A stretch of DNA of 7,565 bases from Acidobacteriota bacterium (GTDB lineage Bacteria; Acidobacteriota; Terriglobia; UBA7540), in NCBI GenBank assembly GCA_021789565.1, contig JAJYJL010000097.1, positions 1 through 7,565 on the forward strand. The letters are read 5' to 3'. Position 1 is the stretch's first letter, and every line of letters starts with the position of its first letter. The notes below the pieces were generated by a model. The model was not told the DNA's origin, did no database searches, and saw only the letters and a program-made list of their open reading frames with translations. Of this stretch, positions 1-6,946 are shown piece by piece. A program made the translations under genes and the position numbers.

Positions 1-1095
1 GGACAAGCGAATGGGCAGAAGAATGATGTGCCGGCCGAAGATGGTCTCCCCAGTGTGGTTCTGAGTAAGGCCCCTTTTGTCCTGATGCACAGTGTTGATT
101 CCAACAGCCCCGTCCATTGGGATAAGGGGAAACTCTACCTGATCAACTCCGCCGGCGGCCACCAGTATGTTTCTTCAGGCCCTGACGTTGCGCATCTGGG
201 CTACCGCACGCTTGTGCACCTGGGCGATACGGATGACCGGCTGTACATCTGGATTGAAGCCACATGGGTGAGCGAAGACGGAACCTTATACGGCGCCTAT
301 CACTATGAACCTGACGCGCTCTGCGTTACCAACAATCACCTGCCTACAGCCCCCCGGATTGCTTGGATACGTTCACGCGACAACGGCAAGACCTGGGATG
401 ATTTGGGATACATCATTTATGCTAACCCATCGGCAATAAAATGTGACACGGCAAGCCCCTGGGATGCGGGTGGCACCGGCGACTTTACATTCCTCCCCGA
501 CCATGAGAGCAAGTATTTCTATTTTTACGGAACAAGTTACGATTCCCGTTTTGAGGAGCAGGGCGTCTTTGCGGCCCGCGTGCCTGTTGCCGATCGGAAC
601 AATCCTTCCGGAAAAGTCATGAAGTGGTACAGGGGCAGTTGGAGCCAGCCAGGCCTGGGCGGCCATCTGACACCTGTTTTCCCCGCCCAGAGAGATTACT
701 CCCATGCGGATGGAGAAATGTTCTGGGGGCCTGCGATTCACTGGAACACGTATCTGCACACCTATGTGATGCTGCTGAACCATGCGGTTGACACGCAGTT
801 GACCTCGGACGGGATTTACATCAGCTTCAACCGTCACATCAGTGATCCGAATGGCTGGAGTAAGCCCATAAAAATTATTGACAAGGCGGAGATTCAAGAG
901 AATATGGAAGGAACAAATCTCTCGCCGACGAAAATGGCAAACGGCTGGTATCCCGAAGTGGTTGGCGACGGTCCGGGAGAGACGGATACGCTGGTGGGCA
1001 GGACCGGACGCCTGTTTCTTGCCGGGGTATCGCGACTGCGAATCACCTTCCTTAAGCCCGGGGACAATCCACAGCAGAAAGAGCACGCCCACTAG
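1..1095 (+). CDS. Beta-propeller glycosidase-like protein with an Asp-box (5' truncated)
   Basis: The reading frame is open from base 1, so the true start, and any signal peptide, lies outside the window; a GTG at 28 is possible but unlikely to be the start. About 364 residues are visible, ending at TAG 1093-1095. A clear Asp-box, SRDNGKTW, is encoded at 373-396; this turn motif is known from sialidases and other BNR-repeat beta-propellers. A second, degenerate blade-like stretch (NGWSKPIKIID) follows later. Other visible features are an N-terminal NSPVHWD motif, an aromatic strand (KYFYFYGTSY) and a Gly/Trp segment (WYRGSWSQPGLGG). The fold suggests a secreted or periplasmic carbohydrate-active enzyme or glycan-binding protein, but I cannot assign a CAZy family or catalytic residues. 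The downstream lyase-like gene on the same strand supports a role in polysaccharide breakdown. The propeller assignment is fairly sure; the enzymatic activity is inference. Confidence 0.75.
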   Translation, partial: GQANGQKNDVPAEDGLPSVVLSKAPFVLMHSVDSNSPVHWDKGKLYLINSAGGHQYVSSGPDVAHLGYRTLVHLGDTDDRLYIWIEATWVSEDGTLYGAYHYEPDALCVTNNHLPTAPRIAWIRSRDNGKTWDDLGYIIYANPSAIKCDTASPWDAGGTGDFTFLPDHESKYFYFYGTSYDSRFEEQGVFAARVPVADRNNPSGKVMKWYRGSWSQPGLGGHLTPVFPAQRDYSHADGEMFWGPAIHWNTYLHTYVMLLNHAVDTQLTSDGIYISFNRHISDPNGWSKPIKIIDKAEIQENMEGTNLSPTKMANGWYPEVVGDGPGETDTLVGRTGRLFLAGVSRLRITFLKPGDNPQQKEHAH

Positions 1096-1116
1096 ACACA
1101 TGGAAAAGTGTGGGCG
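1086..1116 (+). other. Possible hairpin across the stop codon of the propeller gene
   Basis: Bases 1086-1092 (CGCCCAC) and 1110-1116 (GTGGGCG) are perfectly complementary, giving a 7-bp GC-rich stem with a 17-base loop that contains the TAG stop. No T-run follows, so it is not a standard intrinsic terminator. It could modestly reduce read-through into the downstream lyase gene or protect a 3' end, or it could be chance. Confidence 0.25.
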
Positions 1117-1190
1117 CCACCCGGATCTTCGAAGAATTTCGTATCAGCTTGCTACAGTTTCCTGGGACCTGGATGTTTTGTTGATGACTA

Positions 1191-1196
1191 GAGGAG
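1191..1196 (+). promoter_or_regulatory. Shine-Dalgarno sequence for the lyase gene (GTG start)
   Basis: GAGGAG lies 7 bases upstream of the GTG at 1204. An in-frame TAG at 1189-1191 excludes any longer protein, and the next in-frame ATG falls inside the signal peptide at residue 30. This site therefore fixes GTG 1204 as the start. No convincing -35/-10 promoter is obvious in the 108-base gap 1096-1203, so co-transcription with the propeller gene is plausible. Confidence 0.8.
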
Positions 1197-1203
1197 CCTT
1201 AAA

Positions 1204-3753
1204 GTGAGTGACAGTTTGTCGAAGTACACGCGGCGGGGATTTCTGGGGAGGACGGTGGGAGCTGGGGTGGCATTGTCGGTGGGGCCGGTGATGGCGAGCG
1301 GGTCAGTTGCTGCGGAACCTGGGAAGGAGGGGATCCGGATTCATGTTTCCGGAGCGGCAGGACCGGCGCCGCTGGGTGCTCCGGTAGAAACCAGTGTACC
1401 GTTCGGGCGTGGGAAGGTGCGTGATATTTCGAAATGGGCGGTGTATACGGCTGAGGGGAAAGCGGTGCTTTCGCAGAAGCGTGCGGGGATGAAGTGGCCG
1501 GATGGAAGCGTGCGATGGCTGTCGGTGGTGTTTGAGGCGGAGGCAGGTCCGGGAGAATACCTGCTGCGGGAAGGAGAAGATGTTTCGGGCCCGGAGCTGG
1601 TGCGGGAAGAGAATGGGCAGGTGGTGATGGGGAGTGGAGAGGTGGAGTTGCGTCTGGCGCGCCAGGGCGGCGGAGGATGGCTGGAAGCGATCAGTGCGCC
1701 GGGCGGGGACGGGAAGATGGTAGCGGTGGTAAAGTGCGGGAGCGACCTGGTACTGACGCGGCATGACGGGAGGAAGTTCCGGGCGATGCTGGAGGGAGAG
1801 AGCCGGGAGGTGGAGATTGAAGAACGAGGGCCGGTGCGGGCATCGGTGCGGGTGGAAGGGAAGTGCCGGGGAGAGGATGGGGAGGGGCTGTTTGATTACA
1901 TTGCGCGATGGCGGGTGTACCGGGGGCGGGGAGAAGTTTATCTGACTTTGACATGGATCAATGGGACGGAGAAGCGGTCGGAGCAGGTGCGGGACATCCG
2001 GCTGAAGTTCCCGTATGAATTTGAGCCGGAGCGGCTGGTATTCGGATGCGAGACGGGGGTGTATGACGGGCCGTTTCTGAAGGACTGGCCGATGTATCTG
2101 CTGCAGGAGGACTACAACTGGTATTGGGCAAAGAAGCACAATCCGGACGGGAGGATACAGAACCTGTCGAGCGGGGGATGCAACGGGGAGCGGTGTCCGG
2201 GGTGGTTGTATGTGGAGAGTAAGGAGAGATGTCTGGGAGTGTGGGTGAAGAACTTCTGGGAGGAGTATCCGAACGAGATCGAGCTGAGGGACGGAGAATT
2301 GAGGGTGGGGTTGTGGCCGGAGCGGGGGATGAAGCACTTGCTGAGCAAGCCGGTGCTGCCGGCGAACCCAGATGGGGAGCAGCGTTATGTGAAGACGAAG
2401 TACACGCCGGTGCTGCCGCATCCGTACGTGGCGTTTGTGGACGAGGAGAAGGAGAGTCTGGACGCGGTGCAGGGGCTGGCGAAGACGCAGGAGATGGTGC
2501 TGGGGGTATGGGGCGGGAAGGGAGAAGGATCGAGGTTTGAGAAGAAGTGGTGGGGCAAGAGCCTGGAACCGGTGAGGGGCCATCTTGACCCGCAGTATGT
2601 GGCAGCCAGTGGCGCACTGGGGCTCTTATGGCCCTGCGACCCGCAACGATTCCCTCTTTACGAGAAGCTCTACAAAGGTTGCTACGACTGGCTGGACCGG
2701 AATATTGATGCAATGAAGTGCTACGGCAAGTTTGACTACGGGGACTGGAAATATTTCACGGCGGCGACGGACTATCTGTGCACGCCGGGGACGAAATGGG
2801 GGCGGCTGGGCGAGATGCCACGGGAAGGTTATTGGCAGAACAACGAACGGGACCAGTTGTTGGGGCTTCTTCTCTACTACTACAGAACCGGGCATCCAGT
2901 TGCGTGGAAGCGTGTTGAGATTGTAGCTCGGCACCTCCTTGACGTGGACATTAAACACCACACGGATTGGGGTGTGTGGACTCACAGCTACGGTCACTGT
3001 TACGTGGCCACGGCAGATGCCGGAGAGCCCGATCATTCCTGGCTTTGGGGAGCACTAGTGTGGTCTGGCGTGAGTGCCGACCCGGTCGTGGACAAATGGG
3101 TCAACGACTGCGGAGGGTACCTGCTGAAGCGGAAAATCAACTTTGAAGAGACTGACGCTCGCACGGGTTCGGTTTACCTCCACATGATGTGCCAGTTCTA
3201 CCAGTACACCGGGCGCCAGAAATACCTGGACGCGGCAGCAGCTCCCGTCCATGCGTTCCTGAAGCTCCAGAAACCGAATGGAAGCTGGCCGGCCTATATG
3301 GGAAATCTTCAGCAGCCGAGAATCGAGGGCTTTGTCGAACACGCGATGATGGCGCTTGCAAATTACTATGCCGTGACGCGTAAGCCGGAAATTGTGGAGC
3401 CTCTAGACAAGGCGATCTTCTACACGTTTGGCATTACGGGGGAGATCAAGGGCGCCATCGGAGAAGCTGGACTGGCCGTGTATGCTCTTGCTGTCCTGGC
3501 GAGTGAAACGGGAAAGCAGCATTACCTGGACGTTGCCAGGAATGTACTGAAGGCGTTCTACGACGCTCAGGACAAGAACCCGGACTCCGTCGGCTACGGT
3601 GACATCTGGTCTCTCTGGGGAGTCAACAATCCGAAGGAAGCGAAAGAGACCGGCCGGCCGCCGCAATTTCTGGGGCAGACGCGCCCTCTCTCGCCTGGGT
3701 GCATCCTTGCCTATAGCCAGCAAATTCTGGCTCCGCTCGCAAGAAGGAGTTAA
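1204..3753 (+). CDS. Tat-exported PcRGLX/YetA-like exo-rhamnogalacturonan lyase family protein
   Basis: This 849-residue protein begins with a twin-arginine signal: TRRGFLG at residues 9-15, a hydrophobic stretch to about residue 32, and a likely VAA|E cleavage site after residue 37, so it should be exported folded. Residues ~45-120, with the KWPDGSVRWLSVVF segment, resemble the N-terminal RIFT-barrel domain of the PcRGLX/YetA family. A beta-rich middle domain follows, and from about residue 460 a helical, probably (alpha/alpha)-barrel domain. The length is close to that of Bacillus YetA. The family includes the Penicillium exo-rhamnogalacturonan lyase (PL26), which trims rhamnogalacturonan I; activity here is inferred from family. 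Aromatic and histidine clusters at 301-313 (QEDYNWYWAKKHN) and 585-598 (HHTDWGVWTHSYGH) may line a sugar cleft. The gene starts with GTG after a good Shine-Dalgarno site. Base composition changes abruptly near 2580, residue ~459. Confidence 0.82.
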   Translation: MSDSLSKYTRRGFLGRTVGAGVALSVGPVMASGSVAAEPGKEGIRIHVSGAAGPAPLGAPVETSVPFGRGKVRDISKWAVYTAEGKAVLSQKRAGMKWPDGSVRWLSVVFEAEAGPGEYLLREGEDVSGPELVREENGQVVMGSGEVELRLARQGGGGWLEAISAPGGDGKMVAVVKCGSDLVLTRHDGRKFRAMLEGESREVEIEERGPVRASVRVEGKCRGEDGEGLFDYIARWRVYRGRGEVYLTLTWINGTEKRSEQVRDIRLKFPYEFEPERLVFGCETGVYDGPFLKDWPMYLLQEDYNWYWAKKHNPDGRIQNLSSGGCNGERCPGWLYVESKERCLGVWVKNFWEEYPNEIELRDGELRVGLWPERGMKHLLSKPVLPANPDGEQRYVKTKYTPVLPHPYVAFVDEEKESLDAVQGLAKTQEMVLGVWGGKGEGSRFEKKWWGKSLEPVRGHLDPQYVAASGALGLLWPCDPQRFPLYEKLYKGCYDWLDRNIDAMKCYGKFDYGDWKYFTAATDYLCTPGTKWGRLGEMPREGYWQNNERDQLLGLLLYYYRTGHPVAWKRVEIVARHLLDVDIKHHTDWGVWTHSYGHCYVATADAGEPDHSWLWGALVWSGVSADPVVDKWVNDCGGYLLKRKINFEETDARTGSVYLHMMCQFYQYTGRQKYLDAAAAPVHAFLKLQKPNGSWPAYMGNLQQPRIEGFVEHAMMALANYYAVTRKPEIVEPLDKAIFYTFGITGEIKGAIGEAGLAVYALAVLASETGKQHYLDVARNVLKAFYDAQDKNPDSVGYGDIWSLWGVNNPKEAKETGRPPQFLGQTRPLSPGCILAYSQQILAPLARRS
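1235..1267 (+). other. G-quadruplex-like motif in the Tat signal coding region
   Basis: Four G-tracts lie on the coding strand: 1235-1238, 1245-1248, 1257-1259 and 1264-1267, with loops of 6, 8 and 4 bases. One loop is longer than the usual 7-base limit, so this is a relaxed match. It encodes residues 11-22 of the lyase, within the signal peptide, where mRNA structure could affect early translation. It may simply be a by-product of the local G-richness. Confidence 0.3.
2502..2522 (+). other. Canonical G-quadruplex motif in the lyase coding strand
   Basis: Four G-runs (5, 4, 3 and 3 G) are separated by loops TAT, C and AA, all within 21 bases. This fits the standard G3+N1-7 pattern with very short loops, a class expected to be stable. 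It lies on the mRNA-sense strand about 60 bases before the end of the G-skewed part of the gene. It encodes Gly/Val/Trp-rich residues (about 433-440), so coding demand alone may explain part of it. Confidence 0.6.
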
Positions 3754-3775
3754 GAGAACTGCGGGATCTCTTAAC
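3749..3775. terminator. Hairpin in the convergent spacer, possible bidirectional terminator
   Basis: Bases 3749-3757 (GTTAAGAGA) and 3767-3775 (TCTCTTAAC) form a perfect 9-bp inverted repeat with a 9-base loop. The left arm includes the TAA stop of the lyase gene. The stem is AT-rich and no T-run follows on either strand, so it is not a textbook Rho-independent terminator. Its position between two convergent genes makes a termination or 3'-end role reasonable. Confidence 0.4.
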
Positions 3776-3823
3776 GCATTGACGCCAGGTTTTCAACATG
3801 CGCCACGGACATGGTTAAGAGAA
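3749..3823. repeat. Three copies of GTTAAGAGA in the convergent intergenic region
   Basis: GTTAAGAGAA occurs directly at 3749-3758 and 3814-3823, and its 9-base reverse complement occurs at 3767-3775. The middle copy can pair perfectly with either flanking copy, so two alternative hairpins are possible. The copies occupy much of the 78-base gap (3754-3831) between the two stop codons. Apart from these copies I see nothing else in the gap. Confidence 0.6.
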
Positions 3824-3831
3824 ACTCCGGC

Positions 3832-4674
3832 TTAGCCGTCGATGGCTCTGCGCAGATGGTCCCTCAGCAGGATGGTTTCGCTCAGGGTGTCCACCTGATT
3901 ACATGCCATCCACTCGGACCATACGTATTCGACAGCCACGTAGCCCTGGTAGGAGGACCGTTCCATGGCGTTCAGGACGCGGGCAAAATCGATCGTGTTC
4001 TCACTGAGCGGAGCCTGGAGTTTTCCATAACAAGCCGCTCGCGCGTGGAAGTGAGAGCAATGCGCAAGCAACGGCGTGATTTCATCGTCTGCGATCCCCT
4101 GGCAAGTGAAATGCCCATAGTCCAAGGTCAGTGTCAGGCCCGGTGCCAGCTTGAGCAAACGGCGTACCTGCGATGGTTTCGAGATGATAGAACCGACGTG
4201 TGGCTCGACACTCAAAACGATGCCGAGTTTTGATGCCTCTTCGACTCTCCACACCAGTTCTTCTGCGCACCGGTTCAGAGAGTGGTCATAGCTCTCAGCC
4301 TCGAAATGGACACCGGGGAGAAGTGTCATGTGTTTCGCCCTGCAATGGGCGGCAAGCTCCAGGAAGCGCCAGAAGAAATCCGATGCGATCTTCCGTTCTG
4401 CGGGGTCTGGATGATTGACTGCCTTCTCCTCGAAAGTTGTTCCTGGCTGTCCAAAAATACCCGCAATCTCCAGGCCGTGCGAATGAACAGTCGCAAGGAT
4501 TTTGTCTGCCGCTTTTGCAGGCTGCGAAAGAACTTCTTCCGGCCGAATGTGGGAACGGCCGGCGAAGAGCCCGATATCCACGGCCTGCGCATCGAGATCA
4601 GACACGAGTCTTAGTGCCTGCTCCCATTTGAGCTTGGGGAATGTATAGTCCGATACGGCAAGCTTAAGCCTCAT
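3832..4674 (-). CDS. Sugar phosphate isomerase/epimerase family protein (TIM barrel)
   Basis: This 280-residue protein has the length and layout of the xylose-isomerase-like / AP-endonuclease-2 TIM-barrel superfamily, cytoplasmic metal-dependent enzymes that isomerise or epimerise ketoses and related sugars. Candidate divalent-metal ligands and catalytic residues sit at barrel strand ends: Glu157 (SVEPH), Asp185 and His188 (LDYGHF), His210 (FHARA) and Glu249 (VEYVW). The ATG at 4674 is 2 bases from the stop of the upstream solute-binding-like gene, so it is the last gene of the - strand operon; the AGG at -12 is only a weak Shine-Dalgarno sequence and translational coupling is likely. The substrate cannot be read from sequence. 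The operon suggests a rhamnose-, uronate- or keto-sugar-derived intermediate. Other members of the fold are dehydratases (IolE), so isomerase activity is not certain. Confidence 0.8.
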   Translation of the reverse strand: MRLKLAVSDYTFPKLKWEQALRLVSDLDAQAVDIGLFAGRSHIRPEEVLSQPAKAADKILATVHSHGLEIAGIFGQPGTTFEEKAVNHPDPAERKIASDFFWRFLELAAHCRAKHMTLLPGVHFEAESYDHSLNRCAEELVWRVEEASKLGIVLSVEPHVGSIISKPSQVRRLLKLAPGLTLTLDYGHFTCQGIADDEITPLLAHCSHFHARAACYGKLQAPLSENTIDFARVLNAMERSSYQGYVAVEYVWSEWMACNQVDTLSETILLRDHLRRAIDG

Positions 4675-4676
4675 GT

Positions 4677-5843
4677 TTATTGACCTGGGTGAATCGCCTT
4701 TTGGGACTGCCGGTAGAGTGCGTTCAGTCGATCGAGTGCACTGGCAGGGGTTCCATAGCCTTGCAGGTATCGCACAATCGGTACTCCGGCCTCCGCCTGG
4801 AATTGGACATAACCGGGATAACGCGGGCGTACGTACGCCGATTCAAGGCCGTCCAGGGTCCGCTCGAAAAACCCATTGCTGACCCGGTTGAGAGTTTCAT
4901 CCTTCCACGAACTACGCCTGGCAGGTTGCCCGCCGCTCAACCCATAGAGCGTACGTTGCCACTTCTCACTTGTGAGTTGCCTTACGTAATCAAGAGCAAT
5001 CTCGGTCGAATGGCACGACGCCGATATCGCTATGCCGGTTCCGCCCAGGACGCTGCGAAAAGGCCGGCCTTGGCCAAGGGGCGCGGGGTTTGAAAACAAG
5101 ATGAGGTTCTTTGCAAAACCGGCGCGGGAGTAGTTGCTGTAGCTGAAGGCAAAGGGGCAAAAAGCATAACGATCACCGGCTGCCATAACTTCATAAACCG
5201 CGATCGGGTTCCACTCGTAGATTTCCGCGGGCATGTAACTCGCAAGTTCGCGCAACAATTCCAGGGATTCCCGCCCTGTGCCGAGGTCCACTAATTCATC
5301 GCCGGCCTCCGCGATGCTGGCCCCAAGTGAGACGCATACGCCCATGAGGTTCAGAAAAACGTCCGCGTGAAACCCCGGCATTACGACAAGCTTCTTTCGG
5401 GAGAGGTTCAGAACGTCGTTCCATGTCTGAGGGATTTCCACATCAGCGTGTTGCAGGATGTCCATGCGATAGCTTGCCGCAGGTGCTGCGGCATCAATTG
5501 GAAGCGCAAATACTTTTCCTTCGTAGCAGTAGCTCTCATAGGAGCGCCCACACGAGTCCGCCGCAAGCTCTGTGAGAAACGCAGCCTCAAATGTTTCCGA
5601 GAGATCGACGAGGGCATGAGAATCGTATGCTTCTCCCATCGCCGGATGGTCAATGACCAGAAGATCGCAGTGGCTGGCAAGGGAGGCCAGATCTGCGTGG
5701 CCAAAATCATGCAGGCTTCGCTTCTCCCATCGAACCTCAACTTCTGCGTGGAGTTCCTCAAACCGCTGGGCCGTTGCAACCAGCGGTGGGAGTGCACGGC
5801 TGTGGTTCCAGGCAATGCCGCGGAGTACGGTTCTTGACGTCAT
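4677..5843 (-). CDS. Family 1 extracellular solute-binding-like protein lacking a signal peptide
   Basis: The 388-residue product resembles carbohydrate (CUT1-type) ABC-transporter substrate-binding proteins. It has an N-terminal WNHSRALPPLVATAQRFEEL segment, LPIDAAAPAASYRMDIL at about 114-130 (typical of the inter-domain ligand region), a TWNDVLNLSRK segment near 140, and LGGTGIAISASC at 266-277. It starts MTSRTVLRGIAW with no hydrophobic stretch or lipobox, so as read it would stay in the cytoplasm. The start is well supported: the ATG overlaps the upstream stop by 4 bases (ATGA), and AGGG lies 9 bases before it. Proteins of this signal-less type occur beside sugar-catabolism genes in other bacteria (recalled, not searched). 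No permease or ATPase gene is present here. It may bind a sugar acid inside the cell, or export may depend on something not visible. Confidence 0.8.
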   Translation of the reverse strand: MTSRTVLRGIAWNHSRALPPLVATAQRFEELHAEVEVRWEKRSLHDFGHADLASLASHCDLLVIDHPAMGEAYDSHALVDLSETFEAAFLTELAADSCGRSYESYCYEGKVFALPIDAAAPAASYRMDILQHADVEIPQTWNDVLNLSRKKLVVMPGFHADVFLNLMGVCVSLGASIAEAGDELVDLGTGRESLELLRELASYMPAEIYEWNPIAVYEVMAAGDRYAFCPFAFSYSNYSRAGFAKNLILFSNPAPLGQGRPFRSVLGGTGIAISASCHSTEIALDYVRQLTSEKWQRTLYGLSGGQPARRSSWKDETLNRVSNGFFERTLDGLESAYVRPRYPGYVQFQAEAGVPIVRYLQGYGTPASALDRLNALYRQSQKAIHPGQ

Positions 5844-6946
5844 CTAGAAGTTCCCTGCAGGGGCCTGACTGTGATGTTTTCACCTGTCCGTGCCGACAGG
5901 CAGGCGGCCTCGATTACTTCCATTGCTGCAAGCCCCAACGTGCCAGGAGACAGGTTGGCTTCGGGATTATGCACACAGTCGATCAGATTTGCAGCTGGGG
6001 CTCTCTCCGGATAAATCTCGTCTGGGGAGAGGGCGGGGAAGTCGGTAGCAGAACTCCCGTCCAGCGGGACGAATTTCATCGACCCTTGCCAGAGCTCGAG
6101 AAACAGCATCCCTTTGGTGCCATAGACCCGCACTTCGAAATCTCTCTGATCAACTGACGTCGCTCCCGTGCTTGCAACGGAAACCAGACAGCCGTTTTCC
6201 AACTGGATGGTCAGTGCGTCATAGATGTCCATGCCTGCGCCATCATTGTGAAACCGGGCAAAGACCTGTGAGGGGTTCGCGCCCGTCAGGAATGTCAGAT
6301 ACGCAGCGACGTGCGAAACCTGTGTATAAATCTGGCCGCCCCCGGCGATTTTCGGGTCGCTGTACGTTCCCGGAAGGGGTTTCATATAGGGTTCCTCCGC
6401 TGCATGGGTTGGTTCCGCGCCGGCGCCCCGGATCAGATGGGCCACCGGATTGGTCATCAGGACACTGACCAGCCGGACTTCACCGAGTTGCCCGGCTGCC
6501 AGGATCTGCCGCGCTTGTTGCCCATGGCGTGTGTAGTGCCAGGGTGCGCTGATGAGGAGTTGTCTTTCTTCCTGATCAGCCAGCGAAACCAGCTCGCGGG
6601 CCTGCGCGGCTGTAAAGGTCATCGGCTTTTCCACCAGGACGTGCAGACCTCTCTGGAGTGCGGCGCGGGCCTGCTCGTAATGCAGATTTGGAGTACTACA
6701 GATCACAACCGCTTCGAGAGTTTCCTTAGCGAGTAGCTCCTCCCATGAGGAATACGCCTGTGGAATCCCAAAATCGTGCGCCACCTTCAGCGCTTCCGGT
6801 TGTCCCCTTGTTTGAATTGCTGCAAGTTCGGCATCAGGATGGTCTAGTAAGGCAGGGATGTGCGCATAAGTGCCCCACCACCCAGCTCCGATCACGCCAC
6901 AGCGGACTTTTCGTGAAGCAAACCCTCGCGTCCCGCTGCTTGTCAT
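5840..6946 (-). CDS. Gfo/Idh/MocA family NAD(P)-dependent oxidoreductase
   Basis: This 368-residue cytoplasmic enzyme has an N-terminal Rossmann fold with GVIGAGWWG at residues 17-25 and the family's EKP motif at 106-108 (HVLVEKPMT), followed by the C-terminal alpha/beta substrate domain. The family oxidises or reduces hydroxyls of sugars, inositols and sugar acids with NAD(P). In the catalytic strand, GGGQIYTQVSH at 202-212, His212 is kept but the Asp usually seen four residues earlier is Thr208; such GGGQ..TQ..H variants are, to my recollection, a recognised subgroup. The ATG overlaps the upstream stop by 4 bases (ATGA), and GGAG lies 8 bases before it, which supports the 12-residue leader before the first strand. 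It probably acts on the same sugar or sugar acid as the neighbouring dehydratase; the substrate is unknown. Confidence 0.9.
   Translation of the reverse strand: MTSSGTRGFASRKVRCGVIGAGWWGTYAHIPALLDHPDAELAAIQTRGQPEALKVAHDFGIPQAYSSWEELLAKETLEAVVICSTPNLHYEQARAALQRGLHVLVEKPMTFTAAQARELVSLADQEERQLLISAPWHYTRHGQQARQILAAGQLGEVRLVSVLMTNPVAHLIRGAGAEPTHAAEEPYMKPLPGTYSDPKIAGGGQIYTQVSHVAAYLTFLTGANPSQVFARFHNDGAGMDIYDALTIQLENGCLVSVASTGATSVDQRDFEVRVYGTKGMLFLELWQGSMKFVPLDGSSATDFPALSPDEIYPERAPAANLIDCVHNPEANLSPGTLGLAAMEVIEAACLSARTGENITVRPLQGTSR

Noticed and set aside
373..1101. A 242-codon open frame on the - strand opposite the propeller gene
   Set aside because: No family resemblance, and the sense frame carries a clear Asp-box and continuous protein-like sequence.
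1096..1203. Possible promoter between the propeller and lyase genes
   Set aside because: No convincing -35/-10 pair with proper spacing was seen; only the Shine-Dalgarno site is clear.
878..1207. A 109-codon + strand open frame overlapping the end of the propeller gene and the start of the lyase gene
   Set aside because: The product is Arg/Trp-rich without motifs, and most of it lies in another frame of the propeller gene. The 108-base gap alone is too short to support it.
1701..1717. Possible further G-quadruplex in the G-rich block
   Set aside because: Only three G-runs of three or more are close together here; the fourth run has only two G, so it does not meet the usual pattern.
1303..2583. 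Long open frame on the - strand (426 codons) opposite the lyase gene
   Set aside because: The translation is rich in Pro, His, Arg, Leu and Gln with no domain pattern. It exists because the sense strand is so G-rich and C-poor that antisense stop codons are rare, and it covers exactly the skewed block.
1958..2713. Second - strand open frame (251 codons) opposite the lyase gene
   Set aside because: It is a Pro/Ser/Ala-rich low-complexity translation from the same skewed region, with no recognisable motif, and it overlaps the well-supported sense gene throughout.
3811..4233. A 140-codon + strand open frame starting in the convergent spacer
   Set aside because: It is almost wholly antisense to the isomerase gene, whose metal-ligand motifs are intact. 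No Shine-Dalgarno sequence is apparent before its start.
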